Assembly (NCBI GenBank): GCA_029941785.1
Contig: JAPYTK010000040.1
Location: forward strand, 1 to 32,375
Reading direction: 5' to 3'
DNA length: 32,375 bases
DNA from: Polyangiaceae bacterium
GTDB taxonomy: Bacteria > Myxococcota_A > Polyangia > Polyangiales > Polyangiaceae
The notes under the pieces are model-generated. The model saw nothing but the letters and a program-made list of their open reading frames with translations, was not told where the DNA came from and ran no database searches. Below, piece after piece: positions 24,642 through 31,131 of the stretch; within the stretch, counting starts at the first letter, position 1, and every line of letters starts with the position of its first letter. A program made the position numbers and the translations under genes.

Positions 24642-25835
24642 ATGGCACGGCCCATGACGGAGCGGCTAAGCATCGAAGCGTTGATCGCGATGGACGAGCA
24701 CCTCAGCGAGGAGGAGCGGAGCGTTCGAGACACGGTGAGGCGGTTTGTACGTGAACGCTATTTGCCTCGCGCCGGCGAGCTGTTCGCCGAGGAGAAATTT
24801 CCAACGGACCTCATTCCCGAGATCGGGGCGATGGGTTTGCTGGGCGCCTCCATCGAGGGTTACGGTTGCGCGGGCATGAGTGCCGTGTGCTACGGCTTGT
24901 CGCTCGAGGAACTCGAGTATGGCGACAGCGGACTTCGTAGCTTCGTCAGTGTGCAGGGCTCGCTCGTGATGTGGCCGATTTCCGCCTACGGAACGGAAGA
25001 ACAAAAAGAGAGGTTTCTTCCGAAGATGGCCAGCGGCGAGATGATCGGCTGTTTTGGCCTGACCGAGCCGGATAGTGGATCCGATCCTAGTTCCATGACA
25101 ACGCGCGCTCGCAAGGACGGCGATCACTACGTCATCAGCGGAACGAAGATGTGGATTACGAGCTCTCCCGTGTGTCACTTGGCGCTCGTCTGGGCGAAGG
25201 TCGGCGACGGCGGCGCCGAATCGGTTCGTGGCTTCATTGTCGAGCGGGGGATGGATGGGTTCACGACGCCTACCGTGCACGGCAAGATGAGCCTCCGCGC
25301 CAGCCCTACCGGCGAGATCGTGCTCGACGAGGTGCGGGTCCCGGTGGCGAACATGTTGCCCGGAGTCCAGGGGCTCAAGGGGCCACTGTCGTGCCTGACG
25401 CAAGCCCGTTTCGGTATCAGTTGGGGCGTGATGGGTGCGGCTCGCGCGTGTCTCGACTCGGCGATCGCTTATGCCTGCGAGCGCGTGCAATTCGACAAGC
25501 CCATCGCGAGCAAACAGCTGATCCAAGGCCAGTTCGCCGAGATGGCGACCGAGATAGCGCGTGGCAAGATCATGGCGCTTCACTTCGCTCGTTTGAAAGA
25601 CAAAAACGGCAAGATCTCTTCGGTGCAGGTTTCGCTGTGCAAGCGAAGCAATTGCAAGGTGGCGCTCGACATCGCTCGGGGCTGCCGCGGAATCCTCGGT
25701 GGGAACGGTATCTTGCTCGAGTATCCGGTGATCCGTCACATGCTCAATCTCGAGAGCGTGTACACCTACGAAGGGACCAACGAGGTTCACAAGCTGATCC
25801 TCGGTCTCGCGCTCACCGGTCATAACGCCTTCTGA
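24642..25835 (+). CDS. gcdH: Glutaryl-CoA dehydrogenase (acyl-CoA dehydrogenase family)
   Basis: This FAD enzyme oxidatively decarboxylates glutaryl-CoA to crotonyl-CoA in lysine and tryptophan catabolism. The fold markers are GCFGLTEPDSGSDPS (136-150), KMWITSSP (169-176) and ARGCRGILGGNGI (345-357). The catalytic base E377 sits in YTYEGTNEVHKLILG. Arg99 in DSGLRSFVSVQ matches the glutaryl-binding Arg of characterised glutaryl-CoA dehydrogenases and separates it from short-chain acyl-CoA dehydrogenases. ATG 24642 gives 397 aa, the usual length. The longer in-frame extension overlaps the preceding gene and lacks homology-like sequence. No other lysine-degradation gene is adjacent. Confidence 0.92.
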   Translation: MARPMTERLSIEALIAMDEHLSEEERSVRDTVRRFVRERYLPRAGELFAEEKFPTDLIPEIGAMGLLGASIEGYGCAGMSAVCYGLSLEELEYGDSGLRSFVSVQGSLVMWPISAYGTEEQKERFLPKMASGEMIGCFGLTEPDSGSDPSSMTTRARKDGDHYVISGTKMWITSSPVCHLALVWAKVGDGGAESVRGFIVERGMDGFTTPTVHGKMSLRASPTGEIVLDEVRVPVANMLPGVQGLKGPLSCLTQARFGISWGVMGAARACLDSAIAYACERVQFDKPIASKQLIQGQFAEMATEIARGKIMALHFARLKDKNGKISSVQVSLCKRSNCKVALDIARGCRGILGGNGILLEYPVIRHMLNLESVYTYEGTNEVHKLILGLALTGHNAF

Positions 25836-25893
25836 AAACGTCACTGCCGACCTCGGTGCGCACACGAGGGGGCGTGGCGAGCGGCTTTCATTC

Positions 25894-26331
25894 ATGAACG
25901 GTGACGAAAAAGATCGTTGGATTCGGCGCCTCCACGGCGCGCTCACCGTTGGGCTCGCGGCGATGATGATCCTCGTGGGCGTGACGCATTTCCTCAACCC
26001 GCCGATCTTCATGCGGATCGTTCCCGACTGGCTTCCGGCTCCGCGCGCGCTCGTGTTGATCAGCGGTTTCTTCGAGATCCTCGGCGGATTGGGTCTCCTG
26101 CTCGCGCGCACGAGACGACTCGCGAGCTTCGGTCTCATCGCGCTGTACATTGCGGTGTTCCCCGCCAATATTCACATGGCGACACATGGCATCCAAATCG
26201 ACCCCGCCTCGCCCTTGCCCCAATGGGGGATGTGGTTACGTCTCCCCTTCCAAGCGGTGCTCGTGGCCTGGGCTTGGTACGCTGGCCGTTACGGTTCGCG
26301 GCGACCGAGCCCGACCAAGAAAATCTCGTAA
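25894..26331 (+). CDS. DoxX-like integral membrane protein
   Basis: This 145-aa protein has about four transmembrane helices (near residues 14-32, 51-70, 75-95 and 114-130) and the DoxX-family segments THFLNPPIFMRIVPDWLP and GFFEILGGLGLLL. DoxX-like proteins are small quinone- or redox-associated membrane proteins whose individual roles are mostly unknown. It lies 58 bp after gcdH and may be co-transcribed. Its 3' end overlaps the convergent rlmE coding sequence by 43 bases. Confidence 0.85.
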   Translation: MNGDEKDRWIRRLHGALTVGLAAMMILVGVTHFLNPPIFMRIVPDWLPAPRALVLISGFFEILGGLGLLLARTRRLASFGLIALYIAVFPANIHMATHGIQIDPASPLPQWGMWLRLPFQAVLVAWAWYAGRYGSRRPSPTKKIS

Positions 26332-26897
26332 CTCATCGCACGGACCGCCGCGGGCCGGATGGTTCGAACTTTCCCGTAGAGCTTGCGTACGCGCTCACGA
26401 GCTTCGGGGAATTCGCCGCTCATGAAGATCTTGCCGACGAAGTGGCCGCCGGGTTTCACCAGTTGGCTCGAAAGCTCGAGTGCGCGAGAGAAGAGGTGAA
26501 AGCTCCGAAGCTGGTCGATGATCTTGTCGCCTGTGGTGTTGGGCGCCATGTCGCTGACGACCGCGTCGTAGGGTGCGAACTGCTGGAGCGTCTCGTCGAG
26601 CTCGTAGATGTCCCCTTCGACCACGTGGGCCCATGCGGGCAGCGCCTGGGTCAGAGGCTCCAGATCGATCGCGAGCAGCTTGCCCGTCTGACCGATTTGT
26701 TTGGCGGCGTAGGCAGACCAAGAGCCGGGCGCAGCGCCTAGATCAAGGACGTGGTCGCCCTGCTTGAAGAGTTCGACGCGGCGATCGATCTCCTCGAGCT
26801 TGAAGACGCTCCGCGCTGCGTAGCCCGCTTTTTTTGCGGCTAGCGTTCTGGCGTCCACATCGAAGTACGGACGCTTGCCCCGGTGTTTACGAGCCAT
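26289..26897 (-). CDS. rlmE: 23S rRNA 2'-O-methyltransferase RlmE (FtsJ)
   Basis: RlmE methylates the 2'-OH of U2552 in the A-loop of 23S rRNA late in 50S assembly, using S-adenosylmethionine. The SAM-binding motif LDLGAAPGSW is at residues 51-60. The catalytic K-D-K-E tetrad is readable as K33 (VFKL), D116 (SDMAP), K156 (GKIF) and E191 (YEIF). Its 202 aa is the normal length. It follows rplC by 47 bp on the same strand, a functionally sensible ribosome-biogenesis pair. The end of the gene overlaps the convergent DoxX-like gene. Confidence 0.95.
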   Translation of the reverse strand: MARKHRGKRPYFDVDARTLAAKKAGYAARSVFKLEEIDRRVELFKQGDHVLDLGAAPGSWSAYAAKQIGQTGKLLAIDLEPLTQALPAWAHVVEGDIYELDETLQQFAPYDAVVSDMAPNTTGDKIIDQLRSFHLFSRALELSSQLVKPGGHFVGKIFMSGEFPEARERVRKLYGKVRTIRPAAVRAMSYEIFLVGLGRREP

Positions 26898-26944
26898 GCC
26901 CAGGTGACCTCGCGCGTAGGATAGCCTCGCGCGCTAGAGCGAGC

Positions 26945-27601
26945 CTACTTGCCGCCGTTCTTTTTGACGGCGCCCTGCACGCGAACCACGCTGTTCTTGG
27001 CGCCGGGAACGGAGCCTTCAATCAACAGGAGCTGCTGCTCGGGAAGGATCTTGGCGACGCGCTGATTGAGCACGCTGACGATCTTGTTTCCCTCTTGGCC
27101 AGCCATCTTCTTGCCGGGCCAGACGCGGCCTGGCGTCGTCGCCATGCCGATCGAGCCTCCGTGACGGTAGACCTCATGCGCGCCGTGAGTCGCCTTGGCC
27201 CCTCGGAAGTTGTGACGCTTCATGACGCCGGCGAAGCCCTTGCCGTTGGAGCGGCTCCGCACGTCTACTTTTTGGCCTACGGCGAAGATGTCTTCGAGCT
27301 TGAGCTGCTGACCGAGCTCGGCAGCCTCGACGGCCTCCGCGGTGGCGCGGATCTCCTGCACATGCCTGGGCGTCTTCTGGCCGCGCTTCTCGAAGGAGGT
27401 GCGCAGGGCCTTGGTCGTGTGCTTGTTCTTGCTTTCTCCCAAGCCGAGGACGAGCGCGCTGTAGCCGTCCTTTTCTTGCGTGCGCTTTCCGACGACGGTG
27501 CAGCCGGCGTGGATGGCGGTGCACAGAACGACCTCACCGTTCTCGGTGAAGAACTGGGTCGTGCCGACCTTGATGCCAATGATTCCTGGATGAGTATTCA
27601 C
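26945..27601 (-). CDS. rplC: 50S ribosomal protein L3
   Basis: L3 nucleates 50S assembly and lies near the peptidyl-transferase centre. The typical landmarks are GIKVGTTQFF (the usual GMTQ reads GTTQ), KGFAGVMKRHNFRG, THGAHEVYRHGGSIGM, TTPGRVWPGKKMAGQ and IEGSVPGAKNSVV. At 218 aa it is full length. The start is GTG with a GAGG ribosome-binding site about nine bases upstream. Normally rplC sits in the S10 operon between rpsJ and rplD; here neither is adjacent and it is followed by rlmE. This may be a relocated sole copy or a paralogue. Confidence 0.95.
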   Translation of the reverse strand: MNTHPGIIGIKVGTTQFFTENGEVVLCTAIHAGCTVVGKRTQEKDGYSALVLGLGESKNKHTTKALRTSFEKRGQKTPRHVQEIRATAEAVEAAELGQQLKLEDIFAVGQKVDVRSRSNGKGFAGVMKRHNFRGAKATHGAHEVYRHGGSIGMATTPGRVWPGKKMAGQEGNKIVSVLNQRVAKILPEQQLLLIEGSVPGAKNSVVRVQGAVKKNGGK

Positions 27602-27684
27602 GTTTCAGACCCTCGTCGCAAAGCTCCGCGGGACGAGCCCGGAGCATGTGTATCCATCAATTTTTCGACTCCTCCTCGCCACCT

Positions 27685-27704
27685 GGGGTCCGGTCTGGGA
27701 CCCC
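27685..27704 (-). promoter_or_regulatory. Perfect 7-bp hairpin in the rplC leader
   Basis: GGGGTCC (27685-27691) and GGACCCC (27698-27704) are exact complements around a six-base loop, 84 bases upstream of the rplC start. It could be an attenuator or a ribosomal-protein binding element. It does not resemble a known leader class that I can name. Confidence 0.35.
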
Positions 27705-27907
27705 GTCGACGCAAGATGCGGCGACAGGCGAACTTGGAGCGGGAGGCGGAGTGTACTCATCTGAGACTGAAAAGAAAGGGGTTGTTCGCCCAAAAGAGGG
27801 CTAAATGTGCGGTTTCAAGCCCACTTTTCGGCAAATGTCGCCGATCGGACGGGCATGACTCCTCATCTGTACAGTGCTTTTGGCGGGCAGCCTGGATCCC
27901 AATTCGT

Positions 27908-27937
27908 TTGAATGAGCGCCGCAAGGTCTCGTCTAAT
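27908..27937 (+). promoter_or_regulatory. Weak sigma-70-like promoter upstream of the Cys-rich lipoprotein gene
   Basis: TTGAAT (27908-27913) and TCTAAT (27932-27937) are separated by 18 bases. Both deviate from consensus, and chance occurrence is possible. If real, it gives a leader of roughly 165 bases. Confidence 0.2.
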
Positions 27938-28107
27938 GTGTGCTTCTGGCGTGCTATAACCAGAAATCTAAGATATTTTGAGAGTGAAGAGCTTGCCCCC
28001 TTGCTTGAGCCCGTGACAAGACTGCGGTTGGGATGTGATCGGCGTTGGATGTCGGTCGTGTTCGGGGCAACCACCCACAGTACAGCGTTCTTTTTGGAGG
28101 AACAGAG

Positions 28108-28569
28108 ATGAGTCACAAGCTTCTTTTGATTGCAGGTTCGGTCGGGGCGATGGTCCTCGCGGCGGCGGCGTGTACCGTCGAGGTAAACGATGATGGTGGT
28201 TACGGCGGCGCGGGCGGCGGCACCGGCGGTACGTCTTCTGTCGGTAACGGCACCGGCGGCACCGGCGGCAGTGTCGGCGATGGCGGCGCGGGCGGATCGG
28301 TCGCGTGCATGGGTTGTGCGGCTTTCCTGACCGCATGCAACATGGGCGCATGTCCCGACGATCCCAACTTCTGCGATGGATCTGAGACTCTCGTCACCGA
28401 CGCCACGAGTTGCGTATGCGCGGCGGACGTTTGTGGTACCGAGTGCGCAGCGACCTGCACGGAGATGGGCGACGATGAATCGACCTGCGTAGGTTGCATG
28501 GCTGCGGCGCTGACGAGCAACGCGGATGAGTGCTTGGATGAAGGCCAAGCGTGCTTCGCGGACATGTAA
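28108..28569 (+). CDS. Cys-rich surface lipoprotein with Gly/Thr/Ser linker
   Basis: A strong GGAGG ribosome-binding site (28096-28100) lies seven bases before ATG 28108, which is why the longer frame from 28045 is dismissed. The signal ends in the lipobox AAAC with Cys22. A low-complexity Gly/Thr/Ser linker spans residues 29-64, then a compact domain with 14 cysteines (67-149), an even number compatible with seven disulfides. The CMGC at 67-70 and CVGC at 127-130 each start a similar run, suggesting an internal duplication. The layout is typical of extracellular lipoproteins of myxobacteria-like organisms. No enzymatic motif is seen. A strong terminator follows, so it is probably monocistronic and well expressed. 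Confidence 0.85.
   Translation: MSHKLLLIAGSVGAMVLAAAACTVEVNDDGGYGGAGGGTGGTSSVGNGTGGTGGSVGDGGAGGSVACMGCAAFLTACNMGACPDDPNFCDGSETLVTDATSCVCAADVCGTECAATCTEMGDDESTCVGCMAAALTSNADECLDEGQACFADM
28195..28302 (+). repeat. Low-complexity GGC/ACC coding repeat (Gly/Thr linker)
   Basis: Irregular iterations of GGCGGC and GGCACC units encode the Gly/Thr/Ser linker of the Cys-rich lipoprotein. Such tracts are prone to length change by slippage, so linker length may vary between strains. Confidence 0.7.
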
Positions 28570-28604
28570 AGTAAGCTATCAACCGATTGTATCGGGGCAC
28601 CGAG

Positions 28605-28642
28605 GCGACGGGCGGCATCTGCTGCTCGTCGCTTTTCATTTT
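28605..28642 (+). terminator. Strong Rho-independent terminator
   Basis: A 12-base-pair stem with two G-U pairs (arms 28605-28616 and 28621-28632) closes an ATCT loop. TTTTCATTTT follows immediately. It lies 36 bases after the Cys-rich lipoprotein stop codon and should end that transcript before the nucleotidyltransferase gene. Confidence 0.85.
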
Positions 28643-28702
28643 GTGATCCGCGCCGATCGGCTCACAGGCGACGCGCCCTCCGAAGCGGGGTAAGGCGGTG
28701 CT

Positions 28703-29470
28703 GTGAAGCCGATCATCATTGGAGCTGGGCGCGGCCGCCGCCTGGGGGCGTTGACCGATGACATCCCGAAGACCTTGGTCCCCATCGTCGGCAAGCCGAT
28801 GCTCGAGCATATCTTGGCAGCCTATGAGGCGAGCGGGTTTCGTCGCGACCAGATGGTCTTCATCTGTGGCTACAAGGCTGAGATCATCCAGGCGCGTTAT
28901 CCCGAGTTTGACTACGTAAGAAACGACGACTGGCCGAACAACAACATCCTGCGGTCCTTGCTCTACGCGCGGGAACACCTCGGCGACGGCTTCATCAGCA
29001 GCTACTCCGATATCGTGTACCGACCGGAGGCCATCGCCTGTGCGCTGCGGTCGCCTCACGACCTCACCCTGGTATGCGATCGGGACTGGCGACGGCGATA
29101 TGTGGATCGTAGCGAGCATCCGGAGACGGACGCGGAGAAACTGCGTGCCGAGGGGGATCGCGTCGTCGAGTTGTCACGGGGGATCGACTCGGAGCGGGCG
29201 ACCGGCGAGTTCATCGGCGTGATGAAGCTGTCTGCCCGCGGCGCGACGCAGTTTATCGAGGCCTACGATGAGGCGCGCGCCAGCTACGCGGATGACGCAG
29301 AGTTTTGTGAGGGGCGGACCTTTCAAAAAGCGTATCTCATCGATTTGCTCAAGCGAATGATGGCTTCGGGCGTCGCCGTGCATGCCGCTTTCATCGACGG
29401 CGGTTACATGGAGATCGATACGACTCAGGATGCCGCATGCGCCGAAGGTTGGTGGCGCGGCGGTCCCTGA
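28703..29470 (+). CDS. LicC-like nucleotidyltransferase (sugar-1-phosphate or phosphocholine type)
   Basis: The NTP-binding signature GAGRGRRLGALTDDIPK at residues 7-23 (catalytic-type Lys23) marks a nucleotidyltransferase that activates a phosphorylated sugar or alcohol to its NDP/CDP form. The metal Asp is probably D103 in FISSYSDIVY. The DRDWRRRYVDRSEHP stretch (126-140) resembles phosphocholine cytidylyltransferases (LicC), and GGYMEIDTTQD closes the active site. The 255-aa length fits that group. No choline kinase, transferase or polysaccharide gene is adjacent, so the substrate is uncertain. The GTG start is the first in-frame start; the gene begins 60 bases after the terminator of the previous gene. 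Confidence 0.85.
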   Translation: MKPIIIGAGRGRRLGALTDDIPKTLVPIVGKPMLEHILAAYEASGFRRDQMVFICGYKAEIIQARYPEFDYVRNDDWPNNNILRSLLYAREHLGDGFISSYSDIVYRPEAIACALRSPHDLTLVCDRDWRRRYVDRSEHPETDAEKLRAEGDRVVELSRGIDSERATGEFIGVMKLSARGATQFIEAYDEARASYADDAEFCEGRTFQKAYLIDLLKRMMASGVAVHAAFIDGGYMEIDTTQDAACAEGWWRGGP

Positions 29471-29480
29471 CTTGCGACGC

Positions 29481-29996
29481 TCACCAGCTGATCGTGAGCT
29501 GCGACTCGATCCGCGGAGGTGCGTCGGAGGGGCTGTTCGCGCCATCGGCGAGCGCGCCGTCGACCTCCATCATGCTGAGGGCTTCGAGCACGCAGCGCTT
29601 TGTCTTCGGATCGATGCGGCTCTTCGGATCGAGGTGCAGAGTGGCGCCGTCTTCATCCGCCACGACCCGCACGCGCAAGCGCGCGCGCTGCTTGGGCCGG
29701 CAAGTCTGGAGCGACTCGGTGACCGGCGCGAGCATGACTCCCGCTTGTTCGGGACTGATCCCTTGAAGTTGGTCGATCCTGAGCTCGGCATCCAACATGG
29801 CGGCCACCTCTTCATCGGGCAGGACGCCTTCGATGGCCGGCGTAAAAGACGTCGCGGACGGTTGTGCGGTAGGCGCTTCGGTGCTGAGCCTCGCTTCGTT
29901 CGGCCTCACCTGCGCTGGCATGTTGGGACGGGTTGTCGTCCACGTGCAGGCCGAAAGGCAGACCGCGAGCGGAAATCCGAGGCGCCACCGCGCCAC
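29481..29996 (-). CDS. Small lipoprotein downstream of secG
   Basis: From GTG 29996 the protein is 171 aa and opens with MVARWRLGFPLAVCLSAC, a basic n-region and lipobox LSAC with lipidated Cys17. TTG 30026, which overlaps secG by 26 bases, would add ten residues and is less likely. A Pro/Thr-rich linker precedes a compact C-terminal domain containing RVRVVADEDGATLHLDP and TKRCVLEALSMM. That pattern loosely recalls the TonB-like/AgmX C-terminal fold, with two cysteines spaced for a disulfide, but the similarity is weak and I do not name a family. It is the last gene of the pgk-tpiA-secG unit. Confidence 0.7.
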   Translation of the reverse strand: MARWRLGFPLAVCLSACTWTTTRPNMPAQVRPNEARLSTEAPTAQPSATSFTPAIEGVLPDEEVAAMLDAELRIDQLQGISPEQAGVMLAPVTESLQTCRPKQRARLRVRVVADEDGATLHLDPKSRIDPKTKRCVLEALSMMEVDGALADGANSPSDAPPRIESQLTISW

Positions 29997-30000
29997 GAAG

Positions 30001-30276
30001 TCAGCGATTCTCTTGCATGCGGTCAAAATACTTCATCTCCCGGTCGCCGGCCGAGGAGAGGAAGGCCAGACCGATACTGGAGAGCATGAACAGCACCGCC
30101 AGTACGCTCGTGAGCCGCGTCATGAAGTTGCCGGCGCCGCGCCCGCCGAAGATCTGTGATGCGCTACCGCCCAAGGCGCCTCCGAGGCCGCCGCCCTTGG
30201 ATTGTTGCAGCAGGATGACGAGGATCAAGAACAGGCACACGAGGACGTGCGCGACGTTGATGATTGATTGCAGCAT
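30001..30276 (-). CDS. secG: Preprotein translocase subunit SecG
   Basis: SecG is the small non-essential subunit of the SecYEG channel that assists ATP-driven protein export. Two transmembrane helices are visible (VAHVLVCLFLILVILLQQ and MTRLTSVLAVLFMLSSIGLAFL, the latter from residue 52), flanking the family signature SKGGGLGGALGGSASQIFGG (26-45). The length of 91 aa is normal. It follows tpiA by 49 bp, an arrangement (tpiA-secG) common in many bacteria. Confidence 0.95.
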   Translation of the reverse strand: MLQSIINVAHVLVCLFLILVILLQQSKGGGLGGALGGSASQIFGGRGAGNFMTRLTSVLAVLFMLSSIGLAFLSSAGDREMKYFDRMQENR

Positions 30277-30325
30277 GGTTGTCTTCGTTTCGCGTTCGCC
30301 GCATTCGCGGGCGAGGACGGGGAAC

Positions 30326-31117
30326 CTAATGCGTTTTGGCCTGCTGCGCTAGTCCTTGGGCGATTTCGGCGATTTTCGTGAAGCCGCTGGCCTGGAGCGA
30401 TGCCCCGCCGACGAGCCCGCCGTCGATGTCGTGTTGGGACAGTAAGCCTTCGGCATTGTTCGGTTTCATGCTTCCGCCGTAGAGGATTCGGGTGCTCGTC
30501 GCCAGTTCTGGAGAAACTTCGTTGAGCAGTCCACGGATGTGGCTGTGTACCTGCTGAGCATCTTCGGGGCTGGCGACTTTCCCGGTACCGATGGCCCAGA
30601 TCGGTTCGTAGGCCACGACGCCATAACCAGGTGTGGCCCCCAAGTGGCCGGTGACGGCGCGGACTTGAGCCGCCACCACCTCGAGGGTCTGCCCGGCCTC
30701 ACGCTGGTCGAGAGTCTCGCCGACACACACGATGGGTCTGATCTCGGCCCTGCATGCGGCAGCAACCTTGTCCCGTACGAAGCCATCGCTTTCGCCCAGC
30801 AATTGTCGGCGTTCGCTGTGCCCGATGATGACCCATGTCGCGCCGCAGATCTTGAGCATCGACGAGCTGATTTCGCCCGTGAAGGCGCCGGCGTCTTCCG
30901 GATGCATGTTCTGGCCGGCGACGGCGATGCTCGACTTGTTCTTGTTGAGCTCGTTCGAAACGGCCGCGAGGGCGGTTGCGGGTGGCGCGATGACAATGTC
31001 GACATCGCCCGTCTCGCGGAGCGACTTGGCGAGCGCAGCGGCCAGCTCGCAACCGTCCGCTCCACCAGCGTTCATCTTCCAATTGCCCGCAATCAGCGGG
31101 CGGCGTGAGGGGTGCAT
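30326..31117 (-). CDS. tpiA: Triosephosphate isomerase
   Basis: TpiA interconverts dihydroxyacetone phosphate and glyceraldehyde 3-phosphate in glycolysis. All catalytic residues are present: N12 and K14 in AGNWKMN, H100 in IGHSERR, and E171 in AYEPIWAIGTGK (169-180). The phosphate loop ILYGGSMKPNNA (211-222) and GLVGGASL follow. The protein is 263 aa. It begins 14 bp after pgk, consistent with one pgk-tpiA-secG transcript. Confidence 0.97.
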   Translation of the reverse strand: MHPSRRPLIAGNWKMNAGGADGCELAAALAKSLRETGDVDIVIAPPATALAAVSNELNKNKSSIAVAGQNMHPEDAGAFTGEISSSMLKICGATWVIIGHSERRQLLGESDGFVRDKVAAACRAEIRPIVCVGETLDQREAGQTLEVVAAQVRAVTGHLGATPGYGVVAYEPIWAIGTGKVASPEDAQQVHSHIRGLLNEVSPELATSTRILYGGSMKPNNAEGLLSQHDIDGGLVGGASLQASGFTKIAEIAQGLAQQAKTH

Positions 31118-31131
31118 GATTCCAATTCTGT

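Larger units (their letters stand above)
27602..28107. other. 506-bp divergent intergenic region between rplC and the Cys-rich lipoprotein gene
   Basis: No tRNA or convincing coding sequence is visible. The region carries the rplC 5' leader (minus strand) with one notable hairpin at 27685-27704, a small GCCC/GGGC repeat at 27788-27801, and the upstream region of the Cys-rich lipoprotein gene. The stretch 27750-28000 is visibly richer in A+T than flanking genes, as expected for promoters. Long open frames crossing it on both strands are extensions of antisense frames without recognisable protein features. Confidence 0.5.

Noticed and set aside
24666-26168. 500-codon open frame antisense to gcdH and the DoxX-like gene
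   Set aside because: Both plus-strand genes have clear family motifs; the antisense frame has none.
27788-27801. GCCC-AAAAGA-GGGC as a terminator or small-RNA element
   Set aside because: The four-pair stem lacks a following T-run and is far from any gene end.
26834-28111. 425-codon plus-strand open frame antisense to rplC and through the intergenic region
   Set aside because: rplC is unmistakable on the other strand, and the intergenic part has no motif or plausible start.
28195-28302. GGC/ACC repeats as a possible CRISPR or regulatory repeat array
   Set aside because: The units are short, irregular, in frame and encode a Gly/Thr linker; there are no spacers.
27757-28548. 263-codon minus-strand open frame over the Cys-rich lipoprotein
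   Set aside because: The plus strand has a strong ribosome-binding site, a signal peptide, a lipobox and a terminator; the minus frame is low-complexity Arg/Ala.
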